From contig CAZXDL010000023.1 of the NCBI GenBank assembly GCA_964639505.1, positions 1-6,206 on the forward strand: a stretch of DNA of 6,206 bases. The letters run 5' to 3'. Under the pieces are notes generated by a model. That model was not told the DNA's origin. It searched no databases and worked only from the letters and a program-made list of their open reading frames with translations. This document shows positions 1 through 4,131 of this stretch, piece after piece. The DNA comes from CAZXDL01 sp964639505. Lineage in GTDB: Bacteria; Patescibacteriota; Saccharimonadia; Saccharimonadales; UBA4665. The stretch's first letter is position 1. Each line of letters begins with the position of its first letter. The position numbers and the translations under genes were made by a program.

Positions 1-492
1 ATCGAGGACAAGGGGCGGCTCGCCGCCACGATCGAGGCCAAGGACAAGGCCATCGCCAAGCTGGGCGAGGATCTGAAACAGCAGGAACGCGAGGCGGCGA
101 TCCGCCAATCCATCACCGATGCCGCGGACCGGGCCGTGGTCTCGGTCGAGACTGGCCGGGACACGCTGCGGACCAGGACGCAAGTCATCTTCCACGAGGT
201 GAGCCGTGCCCAAGACTGCCATGATCCTGTCGGCCCTGCTCTGCGGGCTGCATTTGACCGCCTGCGGGTCATTGACCGGGAACCCGGAGCCGATCGTCGT
301 GACCAGAGTGGAGGTGCTGGCGCCGCCGCCGGCCCTGCTCAGGGTGCCGCCCCGCCCCGAGGTGCCGTGACGAACTGTCAGGCCGGGGAATACCTCGTCA
401 GGCTCTACGAGTGGGGCAGGGGCCTAGAGGGACAGGTCTACGGTATTGGGGATTGGGTCGGAGAGGCGAAGGCGATCAGGGGGAGGGAGTAG
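1..492 (+). CDS. Rz-like inner-membrane spanin (i-spanin), 5' end outside the window
   Basis: The frame is open from base 1 to the TAG at 490-492, giving 163 visible residues with the N-terminus, where the membrane anchor would lie, cut off. Residues 1 to about 65 are a charged, Ala/Glu/Lys-rich helix typical of the periplasmic coiled coil of Rz proteins. A segment with a Cys, an Asp-Pro-Val and then Ala-Phe-Asp-Arg-Leu-Arg (about residues 72-90) resembles the usual C-terminal end of Rz-type proteins. The family role, established for lambda, is to pair with the outer-membrane lipoprotein Rz1 and fuse the two membranes in the last step of lysis. The Rz1-like gene inside this one in another frame is the strongest support. 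Beyond about residue 90 the protein carries an unusual Gly/Ala/Pro-rich stretch and then a tail that may be a separate small gene starting at 367. Identification is by architecture and composition, not alignment. Confidence 0.72.
   Translation: MEDKGRLAATIEAKDKAIAKLGEDLKQQEREAAIRQSITDAADRAVVSVETGRDTLRTRTQVIFHEVSRAQDCHDPVGPALRAAFDRLRVIDREPGADRRDQSGGAGAAAGPAQGAAPPRGAVTNCQAGEYLVRLYEWGRGLEGQVYGIGDWVGEAKAIRGRE
206..370 (+). CDS. Rz1-like outer-membrane lipoprotein spanin (o-spanin), nested in the i-spanin gene
   Basis: This 54-aa protein is too short for most gene finders. It starts at GTG 206, with GAGG at 196-199 six bases upstream, and ends at TGA 368-370. Residues 1-20 form a lipoprotein signal: a Lys, a hydrophobic core (MILSALLCGLHL) and a lipobox Leu-Thr-Ala-Cys with the lipidated Cys at position 20. 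The mature part is about 34 residues and Pro-rich, with Pro at 27, 40-42, 48-49, 51 and 54, as in Rz1. There is no Asp at +2 (it is Gly), so outer-membrane sorting is expected. The whole gene lies inside the i-spanin gene in the +1 frame, the embedded arrangement known for lambda Rz/Rz1. An internal ATG at 221 is a possible start, but it would remove the N-terminal Lys and has a poorer ribosome site. The call rests on the lipobox, size, proline content and location together. Confidence 0.85.
   Translation: MPKTAMILSALLCGLHLTACGSLTGNPEPIVVTRVEVLAPPPALLRVPPRPEVP
367..492 (+). CDS. possible small ORF coupled to the o-spanin stop (alternative reading of the i-spanin tail)
   Basis: A GTG at 367 overlaps the o-spanin TGA as GTGA and is preceded by GAGG at 359-362, four bases away. 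This would give a 41-aa acidic/aromatic peptide starting Met-Thr-Asn-Cys-Gln-Ala-Gly-Glu-Tyr-Leu. It lies in the i-spanin frame, so the same residues are also the tail of that longer reading. Two things favour a separate gene: the ribosome site resembles that of the o-spanin (gaggtg...GTG), and the composition changes from the Gly/Ala/Pro-rich stretch opposite Rz1 to a normal-looking peptide with Tyr and Trp. The alternative is a simple C-terminal extension of the i-spanin. No family is recognised. Confidence 0.4.
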   Translation: MTNCQAGEYLVRLYEWGRGLEGQVYGIGDWVGEAKAIRGRE

Positions 493-498
493 GCGGGG

Positions 499-915
499 TC
501 ACTCTACCGGCAGAAACGGCCACGGGTTCTCCGCCCGCGTGTATTTCAGTGGCCATTCTGTGGGCGGGAACGACTGCCACGGCGCGGTTAGACCGCCGAT
601 TATCGGCTTGCCTTTCGCATCGCACCAACGCCCCTCCGGCAGCAAGCGATGCACGCCGTACAGGGTATCCAGAGCAACGCGATGATCGAGGGATTCCAGC
701 GGCGGATTGAGCGTCTGGAGCAGCGGGTCACGCTCGGGCGTCCTGTCCACCAGCACGACTAGATGCGGGTACTCGGATATGATGCTGAGCATGGTCCCGT
801 CCTCTTCGCCCTCCGCCCGCTCGTAGTAGAGGAACTCGGCGCCGGGCTTCCACATCCTGCGCGGATAGCCGTGCTTCGCGGCGATATCGTCCCAGCCGTC
901 ACCTGCGTTCGCCAT
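499..915 (-). CDS. hypothetical protein, 138 aa, last gene of the leftward array
   Basis: The function is not recognised. The start ATG at 915 directly follows the TAG of the previous gene with no gap, and has a strong GGAGGGG ribosome site. The protein has mixed, globular-looking composition, with many aromatic residues (Trp, Tyr, Phe) and Pro, and a hydrophobic strand-like segment around residues 42-57 (Leu-Ser-Ile-Ile-Ser-Glu-Tyr-Pro, then Leu-Val-Val-Leu-Val). The C-terminal third is Pro/Trp-rich. There is no signal peptide or membrane helix. Its TGA at 499-501 lies 6 bp from the TAG of the convergent + strand lysis gene, so it closes the operon. Coding is supported by G/C at third positions, the good ribosome site and the fit with its neighbour. 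The opposite-strand frames here are broken into short pieces. Confidence 0.85.
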   Translation of the reverse strand: MANAGDGWDDIAAKHGYPRRMWKPGAEFLYYERAEGEEDGTMLSIISEYPHLVVLVDRTPERDPLLQTLNPPLESLDHRVALDTLYGVHRLLPEGRWCDAKGKPIIGGLTAPWQSFPPTEWPLKYTRAENPWPFLPVE

Positions 916-1080
916 CTACCCCTCCACCTCTACAGGGCCGTGGATGTGCGGCACCCGGTTTTCCAGCCAGCGGATGCGCTCCATCGTCAGTTCCCTAACC
1001 TTCCCACCCATCCCCCTGATCTGATAGTAGGCTATCCCCGCCACGAGGGAGAGGCAGAGGGTCAGGGAGGGGGTGGTCAA
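916..1080 (-). CDS. small single-pass membrane protein, TTG start
   Basis: The function is not recognised. A 54-aa protein starts at TTG 1080, which overlaps the upstream TGA as TTGA and has GAGG at 1088-1091, seven bases upstream. A longer frame reaches 1224, but its extra N-terminus is Arg-rich and lies wholly inside the preceding gene, so it is rejected. Residues about 4-20 (Pro-Ser-Leu-Thr-Leu-Cys-Leu-Ser-Leu-Val-Ala-Gly-Ile-Ala-Tyr-Tyr) form one hydrophobic helix that could be a membrane anchor. It is followed by a basic, partly amphipathic segment (Lys, Arg, Glu, about 27-43) and a short acidic tail. The basic residues after the helix suggest the C-terminal part stays in the cytoplasm, by the positive-inside rule. 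It sits between two soluble unknown proteins, and a gapless TAG-ATG joins it to the next gene. Confidence 0.75.
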   Translation of the reverse strand: MTTPSLTLCLSLVAGIAYYQIRGMGGKVRELTMERIRWLENRVPHIHGPVEVEG

Positions 1081-1334
1081 CTGCGCGCCTCGTGAACGGG
1101 CCCGTCCGTGTACCCGAGCACGCCGTAGTCCTTGATATAGACAATGTGCTCGTCCCAGCCGGTGCGGTCGTTGAATGCGTATGGGACTACCGACACGCGA
1201 TCGTCGGACACCGTCACGCCCCAAGGCTCAAGGATATCGCGCGCGACCTTTATGAGCCCGTCGCGGCCGTCGAACTCGCGAAGGGTCGCCATCTCCTTGC
1301 CCAGTTCGTTGCGGCGCTCGCGGAATCTGCTCAT
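1077..1334 (-). CDS. hypothetical protein, 85 aa
   Basis: The function is not recognised. The start is the ATG at 1334-1332, which shares one base with the TGA of the 8-codon minigene (TGATG). A longer open frame runs to 1556, but its extra part is an Arg/Ser/Thr-rich shadow of the preceding gene and is rejected. The N-terminus (residues 1-20) is a charged, basic helix rich in Arg and Glu. Residues 22-85 look like a small alpha/beta domain, with alternating hydrophobics around Val-Ser-Val-Val-Pro-Tyr and His-Ile-Val-Tyr-Ile, then Lys-Asp-Tyr-Gly. Its own ribosome site is weak (AAGGA about 13 nt upstream, inside the minigene), so translation probably depends on reinitiation after the minigene. 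Its stop overlaps the next start as TTGA. Confidence 0.8.
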   Translation of the reverse strand: MSRFRERRNELGKEMATLREFDGRDGLIKVARDILEPWGVTVSDDRVSVVPYAFNDRTGWDEHIVYIKDYGVLGYTDGPVHEARS

Positions 1335-1360
1335 CAGATGCCGTAGTCCTTTTCGCTCAT
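1334..1360 (-). CDS. 8-codon minigene / coupling ORF (MSEKDYGI)
   Basis: An ATG at 1360 overlaps the stop of the 154-aa gene (ATGA) and opens eight codons ending in TGA at 1336-1334, which itself overlaps the start of the 85-aa gene (TGATG). Its GGAGG ribosome site and start context are identical over 14 nt to those of the preceding gene. It could be a translational relay, a regulatory minigene, or the remains of a frameshifted N-terminus of the next gene. The Lys-Asp-Tyr-Gly it encodes also occurs near the end of the next protein. The good initiation signal is seen in the sequence; any role is inferred. Confidence 0.4.
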   Translation of the reverse strand: MSEKDYGI

Positions 1361-1821
1361 CCCATCCTCCACGGCAGCCACTTGCTGATCCGCTTCGCCC
1401 GCTCGGCGTTGCGGGCGATTTCTTCCTCCCGCCACTTCTGCCGGACGGCCCATGTGTAATCGCGCTGCGGGTCGTAGATGCGCCGGCGCTGCATCTCGGC
1501 GCGGATGGCGGCCATGCGGTCGCTGCGGTCGTTGTCCTGCCGGCGCATCTCGGCAAGGGCGTCGGGCGAGCAGTTTGCGATGTTGGCGTTCATGCTCGCC
1601 ACGAACTCCAGCGACGCCTCGCCGAGCCGGAGGCCGAGTTCGTCGTCGCTGAGATCAGCGTATTCCTGCCGCAGCTTCTCGACGCGGGCGACCATGGCTT
1701 CCTGCGCCTGTGCCATTTTCGCCAGATCGGCCTCGGTCGGTGGGACGAACTGCTGCAACCCGGACCCCCACTGAGGGGCGACGGACGGGCCTTGCGCTGG
1801 GAACCAGTCGTCGTAGAGCAT
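1357..1821 (-). CDS. hypothetical helical/coiled-coil protein, 154 aa
   Basis: The function is not recognised. Two in-frame ATGs are possible, at 1833 and 1821. The one at 1821 is chosen because GGAGG lies six bases upstream, while the earlier one has only a weak site; the choice changes four residues. After a Pro/Gly/Trp-containing N-terminus (about 1-28) the protein is almost entirely charged helix: about residues 29-65 and 90-150 are rich in Ala, Glu, Arg, Lys and Met with heptad-like spacing, suggesting one or two coiled coils. The C-terminal 35 residues are strongly basic and contain several Trp, which could bind nucleic acid or a partner, but nothing proves this. It follows the upstream gene after 18 nt, the largest gap in the leftward array. 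Confidence 0.85.
   Translation of the reverse strand: MLYDDWFPAQGPSVAPQWGSGLQQFVPPTEADLAKMAQAQEAMVARVEKLRQEYADLSDDELGLRLGEASLEFVASMNANIANCSPDALAEMRRQDNDRSDRMAAIRAEMQRRRIYDPQRDYTWAVRQKWREEEIARNAERAKRISKWLPWRMG
1361..1371 (-). promoter_or_regulatory. ribosome binding site of the minigene, copy 2 of a 14-nt cassette
   Basis: On the - strand this reads TGGAGGATGGG directly before ATG. Together with the ATG the 14 bases are identical to the start region at 1819-1832. GGAGG is six bases from the ATG, a strong Shine-Dalgarno arrangement. Confidence 0.6.
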
Positions 1822-1832
1822 CCCATCCTCCA
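1822..1832 (-). promoter_or_regulatory. ribosome binding site of the 154-aa gene, copy 1 of a 14-nt cassette
   Basis: On the - strand this reads TGGAGGATGGG directly before ATG 1821. It decides the start of the 154-aa gene and is repeated exactly before the minigene at 1360. The cassette contains another ATG in frame at 1833-1831, which is the weaker alternative start. Confidence 0.6.
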
Positions 1833-1839
1833 TCCCGAT

Positions 1840-2169
1840 CTATTCTACCACAGAGGCGGCCCGGATCACCGCGCGCGCGAGCCTCCGAGCATCCGCCTCG
1901 GTGATGTGCGCGGCGCCACCGCTGATTCGCTCGGACGTCCGGCCCATCTCGTAGACGGCATCCCATGCGTCGCCGGTGATGGCCGACACCATCGCCTCGC
2001 TCGGCTCGACGGGCACGACCCGCAGCCCCGCCTCGTCGAGGGCGCGGAGGACGGCGTCGGCGCCGCTCTGGGCGATCGCCGTCGCCATGTCGTCCAGGGT
2101 CTCGTCGGACGTGCCGCCGGCAAAGCTGGCGTAGATCGCCCTCGCGATCGTCTCGCGGATGGGGGTCAT
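1840..2169 (-). CDS. hypothetical phage protein, 109 aa
   Basis: The start ATG at 2169 overlaps the previous stop as ATGA, and GAGGAAG lies about eight bases upstream. An in-frame ATG six codons earlier lacks a ribosome site, and the open frame continuing to 2604 is a shadow of the HicA-like gene. The protein begins Met-Thr-Pro-Ile-Arg-Glu-Thr-Ile-Ala-Arg-Ala-Ile-Tyr, then has an Ala-rich helix, then Ala-Val-Leu-Arg-Ala-Leu-Asp-Glu-Ala-Gly and a Val-Val-Pro-Val-Glu-Pro-Ser-Glu-Ala-Met segment (about 51-60), and ends in an Ala/Arg-rich helix. From memory, this layout is common in small early proteins of proteobacterial phages, where the Val-Pro-Val-Glu-Pro segment recurs in different contexts. 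No biochemical role is known to me. It is not HicB-like, although it follows a HicA-like gene. Confidence 0.85.
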   Translation of the reverse strand: MTPIRETIARAIYASFAGGTSDETLDDMATAIAQSGADAVLRALDEAGLRVVPVEPSEAMVSAITGDAWDAVYEMGRTSERISGGAAHITEADARRLARAVIRAASVVE

Positions 2170-2534
2170 GGTGTCTTCCTCGGCCATAGATCGGCGAACG
2201 TCGCCCCGATCGGTTGTTCTGCCGGCGCTCGCACGCCATCCCACTTCCAGGCGCCCTGGAACTCGGGCGCTCGACCCGGCCGCTTCGGCCGCTCGCGCGG
2301 CTTCGCTCGTTCCGCCGGCCGATCCCATCCCGGCCACGCCCGACGCATCTTCGCCCGGGCTGCGTGGACCGCGCGCCAGTCCGATGGCGTCTGCGAGGCA
2401 AACACGAACTGGCCGTTCGGAGCCGTGATCCGCAGGTGCCCGCCGCCCGTCTTTTCGACGATCCACCCCGCGGCTTCCGCTTCGACGCATAGACCCTGCA
2501 TGTCCCGGTTCGGGCTGTGACGGGTCTGCCTCAT
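2166..2534 (-). CDS. HicA/YcfA-like (dsRBD-fold) protein with basic C-terminal tail, 122 aa
   Basis: Residues about 12-65 resemble the small alpha-beta-beta-beta-alpha fold of HicA/YcfA proteins. A helix (Met-Gln-Gly-Leu to Ala-Ala-Gly-Trp) is followed by Gly-Gly-Gly-His at 30-33, a strand (Leu-Arg-Ile-Thr), Pro-Asn-Gly, a strand (Phe-Val-Phe-Ala-Ser), then Thr-Pro-Ser-Asp-Trp-Arg-Ala and a basic helix. In HicA toxins the conserved Gly-x-x-His supplies the catalytic His of a ribosome-independent mRNase; His33 is the candidate here. The Thr-Pro-Ser-Asp-x-Arg-Ala motif is typical of the phage/actinobacterial branch, whose activity is not established. Residues 66-122 form a Pro/Arg/Lys-rich extension not found in HicA (usually 60-80 aa). 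Neither flanking gene looks like HicB. The start ATG overlaps the previous stop as ATGA and has AAGGG close upstream. It may be an RNA-binding accessory protein rather than a toxin. Confidence 0.75.
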   Translation of the reverse strand: MRQTRHSPNRDMQGLCVEAEAAGWIVEKTGGGHLRITAPNGQFVFASQTPSDWRAVHAARAKMRRAWPGWDRPAERAKPRERPKRPGRAPEFQGAWKWDGVRAPAEQPIGATFADLWPRKTP

Positions 2535-2758
2535 CCCTTGATCCTCCGCTCCAGGAAGGCGGTGAGGGCACCCATGTTCCCGCCGCCGCTGGCCGTCGTG
2601 ACATGGCGGTCGTGGGTGAATGCGACCGCCTCGTCCGGGGTCACCGGCGCCGTCAGCCTCGCCACCTGCATTTCGAGGGCGGCGATGCGGGCTTCGAGCT
2701 TGATCGTAGGCGGCTGGTCCACGACGTCTTCGTAGAACGGATTGCGGCGCAGGCTCAT
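2531..2758 (-). CDS. small coiled-coil protein, 75 aa
   Basis: The function is not recognised. The start ATG at 2758 overlaps the upstream TGA (ATGA), with AGAGGGTGA just before it, and the stop overlaps the next start in the same way. Residues about 18-37 (Thr-Ile-Lys-Leu-Glu-Ala-Arg-Ile-Ala-Ala-Leu-Glu-Met-Gln-Val-Ala-Arg-Leu) show a clear heptad pattern with Ile/Leu/Val at core positions, a short dimerising coiled coil of the kind seen in many small phage proteins. A Pro-Asp-Glu-Ala turn, a His-containing stretch and a Gly-rich linker (58-61) follow, ending in a basic helix. There is no signal peptide or membrane helix. Confidence 0.85.
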   Translation of the reverse strand: MSLRRNPFYEDVVDQPPTIKLEARIAALEMQVARLTAPVTPDEAVAFTHDRHVTTASGGGNMGALTAFLERRIKG

Positions 2759-3042
2759 TTCACCCTCTCAGTCAGGGAGGAGAGATAGGCGCGGCCGGCG
2801 GGGGTGATGTGGTCGCAACTCGGGAACCGCGCAAACCCGTCGGGCTCCTCGTCCTTCGCGATGAATCCGGCGTCTCGAAGTGCCCAGATATCATCATCGT
2901 TGAGGCGCCCGCGTACTCGACGCGAGCTCGGTGGGTACAGCCAGCCGTCTTCACCGTCCTGCGAGTAGCTGATGCAACAGCCGGCGGCGAGTTGGCGAAG
3001 GAGCGCGATCTGCGCCTCGTTGAGGGTGACGCGCTTGCTCAT
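2755..3042 (-). CDS. winged-helix-like small protein, 95 aa
   Basis: The start ATG at 3042 has an ideal GGAGGG site and overlaps the HNH stop as ATGA. The longer frame to 3087 adds only a His/Pro-rich shadow of the HNH gene and is rejected. The layout fits a winged helix: helix 1 Leu-Asn-Glu-Ala-Gln-Ile-Ala-Leu-Leu-Arg-Gln-Leu (7-18), a loop with Cys22-Cys23, a helix Asp-Asp-Asp-Ile-Trp-Ala-Leu-Arg-Asp-Ala-Gly-Phe-Ile (49-61), and a C-terminal Ile-Thr-Pro-Ala-Gly-Arg-Ala-Tyr-Leu (79-87), which closes many phage and bacterial winged-helix proteins. In that fold the middle helix and wing contact DNA, so a DNA-binding or regulatory role is possible. This is fold-level inference only. The acidic recognition-helix region argues against a classical repressor. 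Confidence 0.8.
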   Translation of the reverse strand: MSKRVTLNEAQIALLRQLAAGCCISYSQDGEDGWLYPPSSRRVRGRLNDDDIWALRDAGFIAKDEEPDGFARFPSCDHITPAGRAYLSSLTERVK

Positions 3043-3578
3043 CCCTCCGCCCTCCCGGTGGGGGTGGGGCGATGTTCTCTGCGCCATCGCGCTACGGTGC
3101 CAGACGTGACGCCGTAGTCATATGCGACGGCCCGCAACGATCGTCTGTCCAGCGCCGCAATGCGTTCTGCCTCGGGAGAGAGCAGGCGCGGCCGGCCGGA
3201 AGCCGGCGCCGCTCGTTGCCGGCCCTTCGCGATCATGTCCGATGTGTTGTCCTGCGGCGCTCCGACGAACAGGTGTGCCGGGTTGATGCACGGCGGGTTG
3301 TCGCATCGGTGGCACACGAACTGGAGCCGACCCAGAGATTGCCCGGTGTGGGCCATCCAAGCCAGACGGTGCGCCGACGTTGATCTCTTGTCTCGCTTCC
3401 GCCGGCCGACCTGCCAGCAGACTACGCCGTATCCGGTACGGTTCCGGGATCGTGGCCATTCCCAGCAGGCGTTGGCACCGTATTCGGCGGCAAGATGCGC
3501 CATGACTGCCGCAACCGTTTCGCGGCCCGTCGTCCACGGCCCTGCATATTCCTCCGCCGTCATCCGCTCACCCCGCAT
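3039..3578 (-). CDS. HNH endonuclease (HNH_3 type) with C-terminal helix-turn-helix-like segment, 179 aa
   Basis: A phage HNH nuclease, expected to cut DNA with a His-metal finger. The N-terminal Cys-Trp-Glu-Trp (38-41), Gly-Tyr-Gly (49-51) and Ala-His-Arg-Leu-Ala-Trp (69-74) are hallmarks of the HNH_3 family. The core is Cys89-His90-x-Cys92-Asp93-Asn94-Pro-x-Cys97-x-Asn99-Pro-x-His102-Leu, followed by Asn111 and Asp114-Met and Lys-Gly-Arg (118-120). His90, Asn99 and His102 fit the HNH triad, and the Cys residues may bind zinc. Residues about 133-168 look like a resolvase/transposase-style helix-turn-helix (Tyr-Gly-Val-Thr-Ser-Gly-Thr-Val-Ala-Arg-Trp) that would add DNA specificity. The start ATG at 3578 has GGAGG five bases upstream and overlaps the previous gene by 11 nt; ATG 3563 is an alternative. 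It may be a free-standing homing-type nuclease or a normal phage DNA-processing enzyme. All key residues are present. Confidence 0.92.
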   Translation of the reverse strand: MRGERMTAEEYAGPWTTGRETVAAVMAHLAAEYGANACWEWPRSRNRTGYGVVCWQVGRRKRDKRSTSAHRLAWMAHTGQSLGRLQFVCHRCDNPPCINPAHLFVGAPQDNTSDMIAKGRQRAAPASGRPRLLSPEAERIAALDRRSLRAVAYDYGVTSGTVARWRREHRPTPTGRAEG

Positions 3579-4131
3579 CGGGGCCTCCCTGGAGGAGGGC
3601 GCGGGCGCGCTCGCAAGAGGTTTCGTAGTCGCGGAGCATCATGTCGAACATGGTGTTCGATGGTGCCGCCTTCTTCGCGCGCGGCGTGCGGCTCAGCAGG
3701 GAATGCGCAGCGACGAGATGGGCTGTCGTGTCTTTCAGCCCCTCCCGCAGCTTCGCGTTCTCGGCCTCCAGGGCGACCACCCGCTTCCGTGCGGCGATCC
3801 CGTCCGCTTCGAGGGCAGCGCAGCGCGTGGGCCAGTCGGGCGCCACGGGTGCGCTGGGCTCGGCCGGCGCCGGGGAGAGGGCACGACCGGCGACTTCCCG
3901 TTGCAGCACGTCCCACAGTGAGCCGGGCCGCCATCGCTGATCGGACTCTGCGATAGTGATAATCGTCTCGATCCCCTCCCGCACCCCTTCCGCGCGGGCC
4001 GCAGCGAGGCGGGCGGGCTCGGCCAGGGCGTGCGCGAGCAGCGCCCGCTGGTCGCCGTATCCCAGGTCGTGGCCGCGGTCGAAGTCCACGCGGAGACGCT
4101 CGATCTTCTCGCGGGTCAGGTCAGTCGGCAT
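3568..4131 (-). CDS. hypothetical coiled-coil protein, 187 aa
   Basis: The function is not recognised. The start ATG at 4131 has GAGGAG upstream and overlaps the preceding gene by 11 nt. The longer frame to 4293 is a shadow. The N-terminal half has helices with a Gly-His-Asp-Leu-Gly-Tyr-Gly-Asp segment (20-27), an Ala/Arg-rich helix (about 29-57), and Ile-Glu-Thr-Ile-Ile-Thr-Ile-Ala-Glu (54-62). A Pro/Ala-rich linker (84-101) leads to a coiled coil at about 103-134 (Leu-Glu-Ala-x-x-x-x-x-Arg-Lys-Arg-Val-Val-Ala-Leu-Glu-Ala-Glu-Asn-Ala-Lys-Leu). A last helical part contains Lys-Lys and Met-Phe-Asp-Met-Met. The pattern of helical head, Pro linker and Leu-Glu-Ala-Glu-Asn coiled coil is common in small phage proteins of unknown role. 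It ends Asp-Ala-Gly, within the overlap with the HNH start. Confidence 0.87.
   Translation of the reverse strand: MPTDLTREKIERLRVDFDRGHDLGYGDQRALLAHALAEPARLAAARAEGVREGIETIITIAESDQRWRPGSLWDVLQREVAGRALSPAPAEPSAPVAPDWPTRCAALEADGIAARKRVVALEAENAKLREGLKDTTAHLVAAHSLLSRTPRAKKAAPSNTMFDMMLRDYETSCERARALLQGGPDAG

Noticed and set aside
518..557. Inverted repeat GGCCAC ... GTGGCC with an inner GGG/CCC as a possible terminator near the convergent junction.
   Set aside because: The loop is long, the stem is short and broken, there is no T-run on either strand, and the bases are inside the 138-aa coding sequence.
1123..1351. An 11-nt repeat (AAGGACTACGG on the - strand) in the minigene and near the end of the 85-aa gene, both coding Lys-Asp-Tyr-Gly.
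   Set aside because: Too short to show a duplication; the same tetrapeptide-like Asp-Tyr-Gly also appears in the HNH protein, so chance and codon bias can explain it.
1840..2169. The 109-aa gene as a HicB antitoxin for the HicA-like protein.
   Set aside because: It lacks the HicB partial RNase H fold signature and any DNA-binding ribbon or HTH end. Its segments look like a generic small phage early protein instead.
1655..2401. A 248-codon - strand frame overlapping the 109-aa, HicA-like and 154-aa genes.
   Set aside because: The composition is dominated by Arg, Gly and Pro, and it would cover three better-supported genes in another frame that have proper starts and overlaps.
1144..2520. A 458-codon open frame on the + strand, the longest in the window.
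   Set aside because: It runs antisense to five coupled - strand genes, is rich in Arg/Pro/His/Ser with no domain pattern, and begins without a ribosome site. Long antisense frames are expected in high-GC DNA.
3160..3956. Two + strand frames of 253 and 153 codons opposite the HNH and coiled-coil genes.
   Set aside because: They lie antisense to a gene with an unmistakable HNH motif, have Arg/Ser/Pro-rich translations and no ribosome sites.
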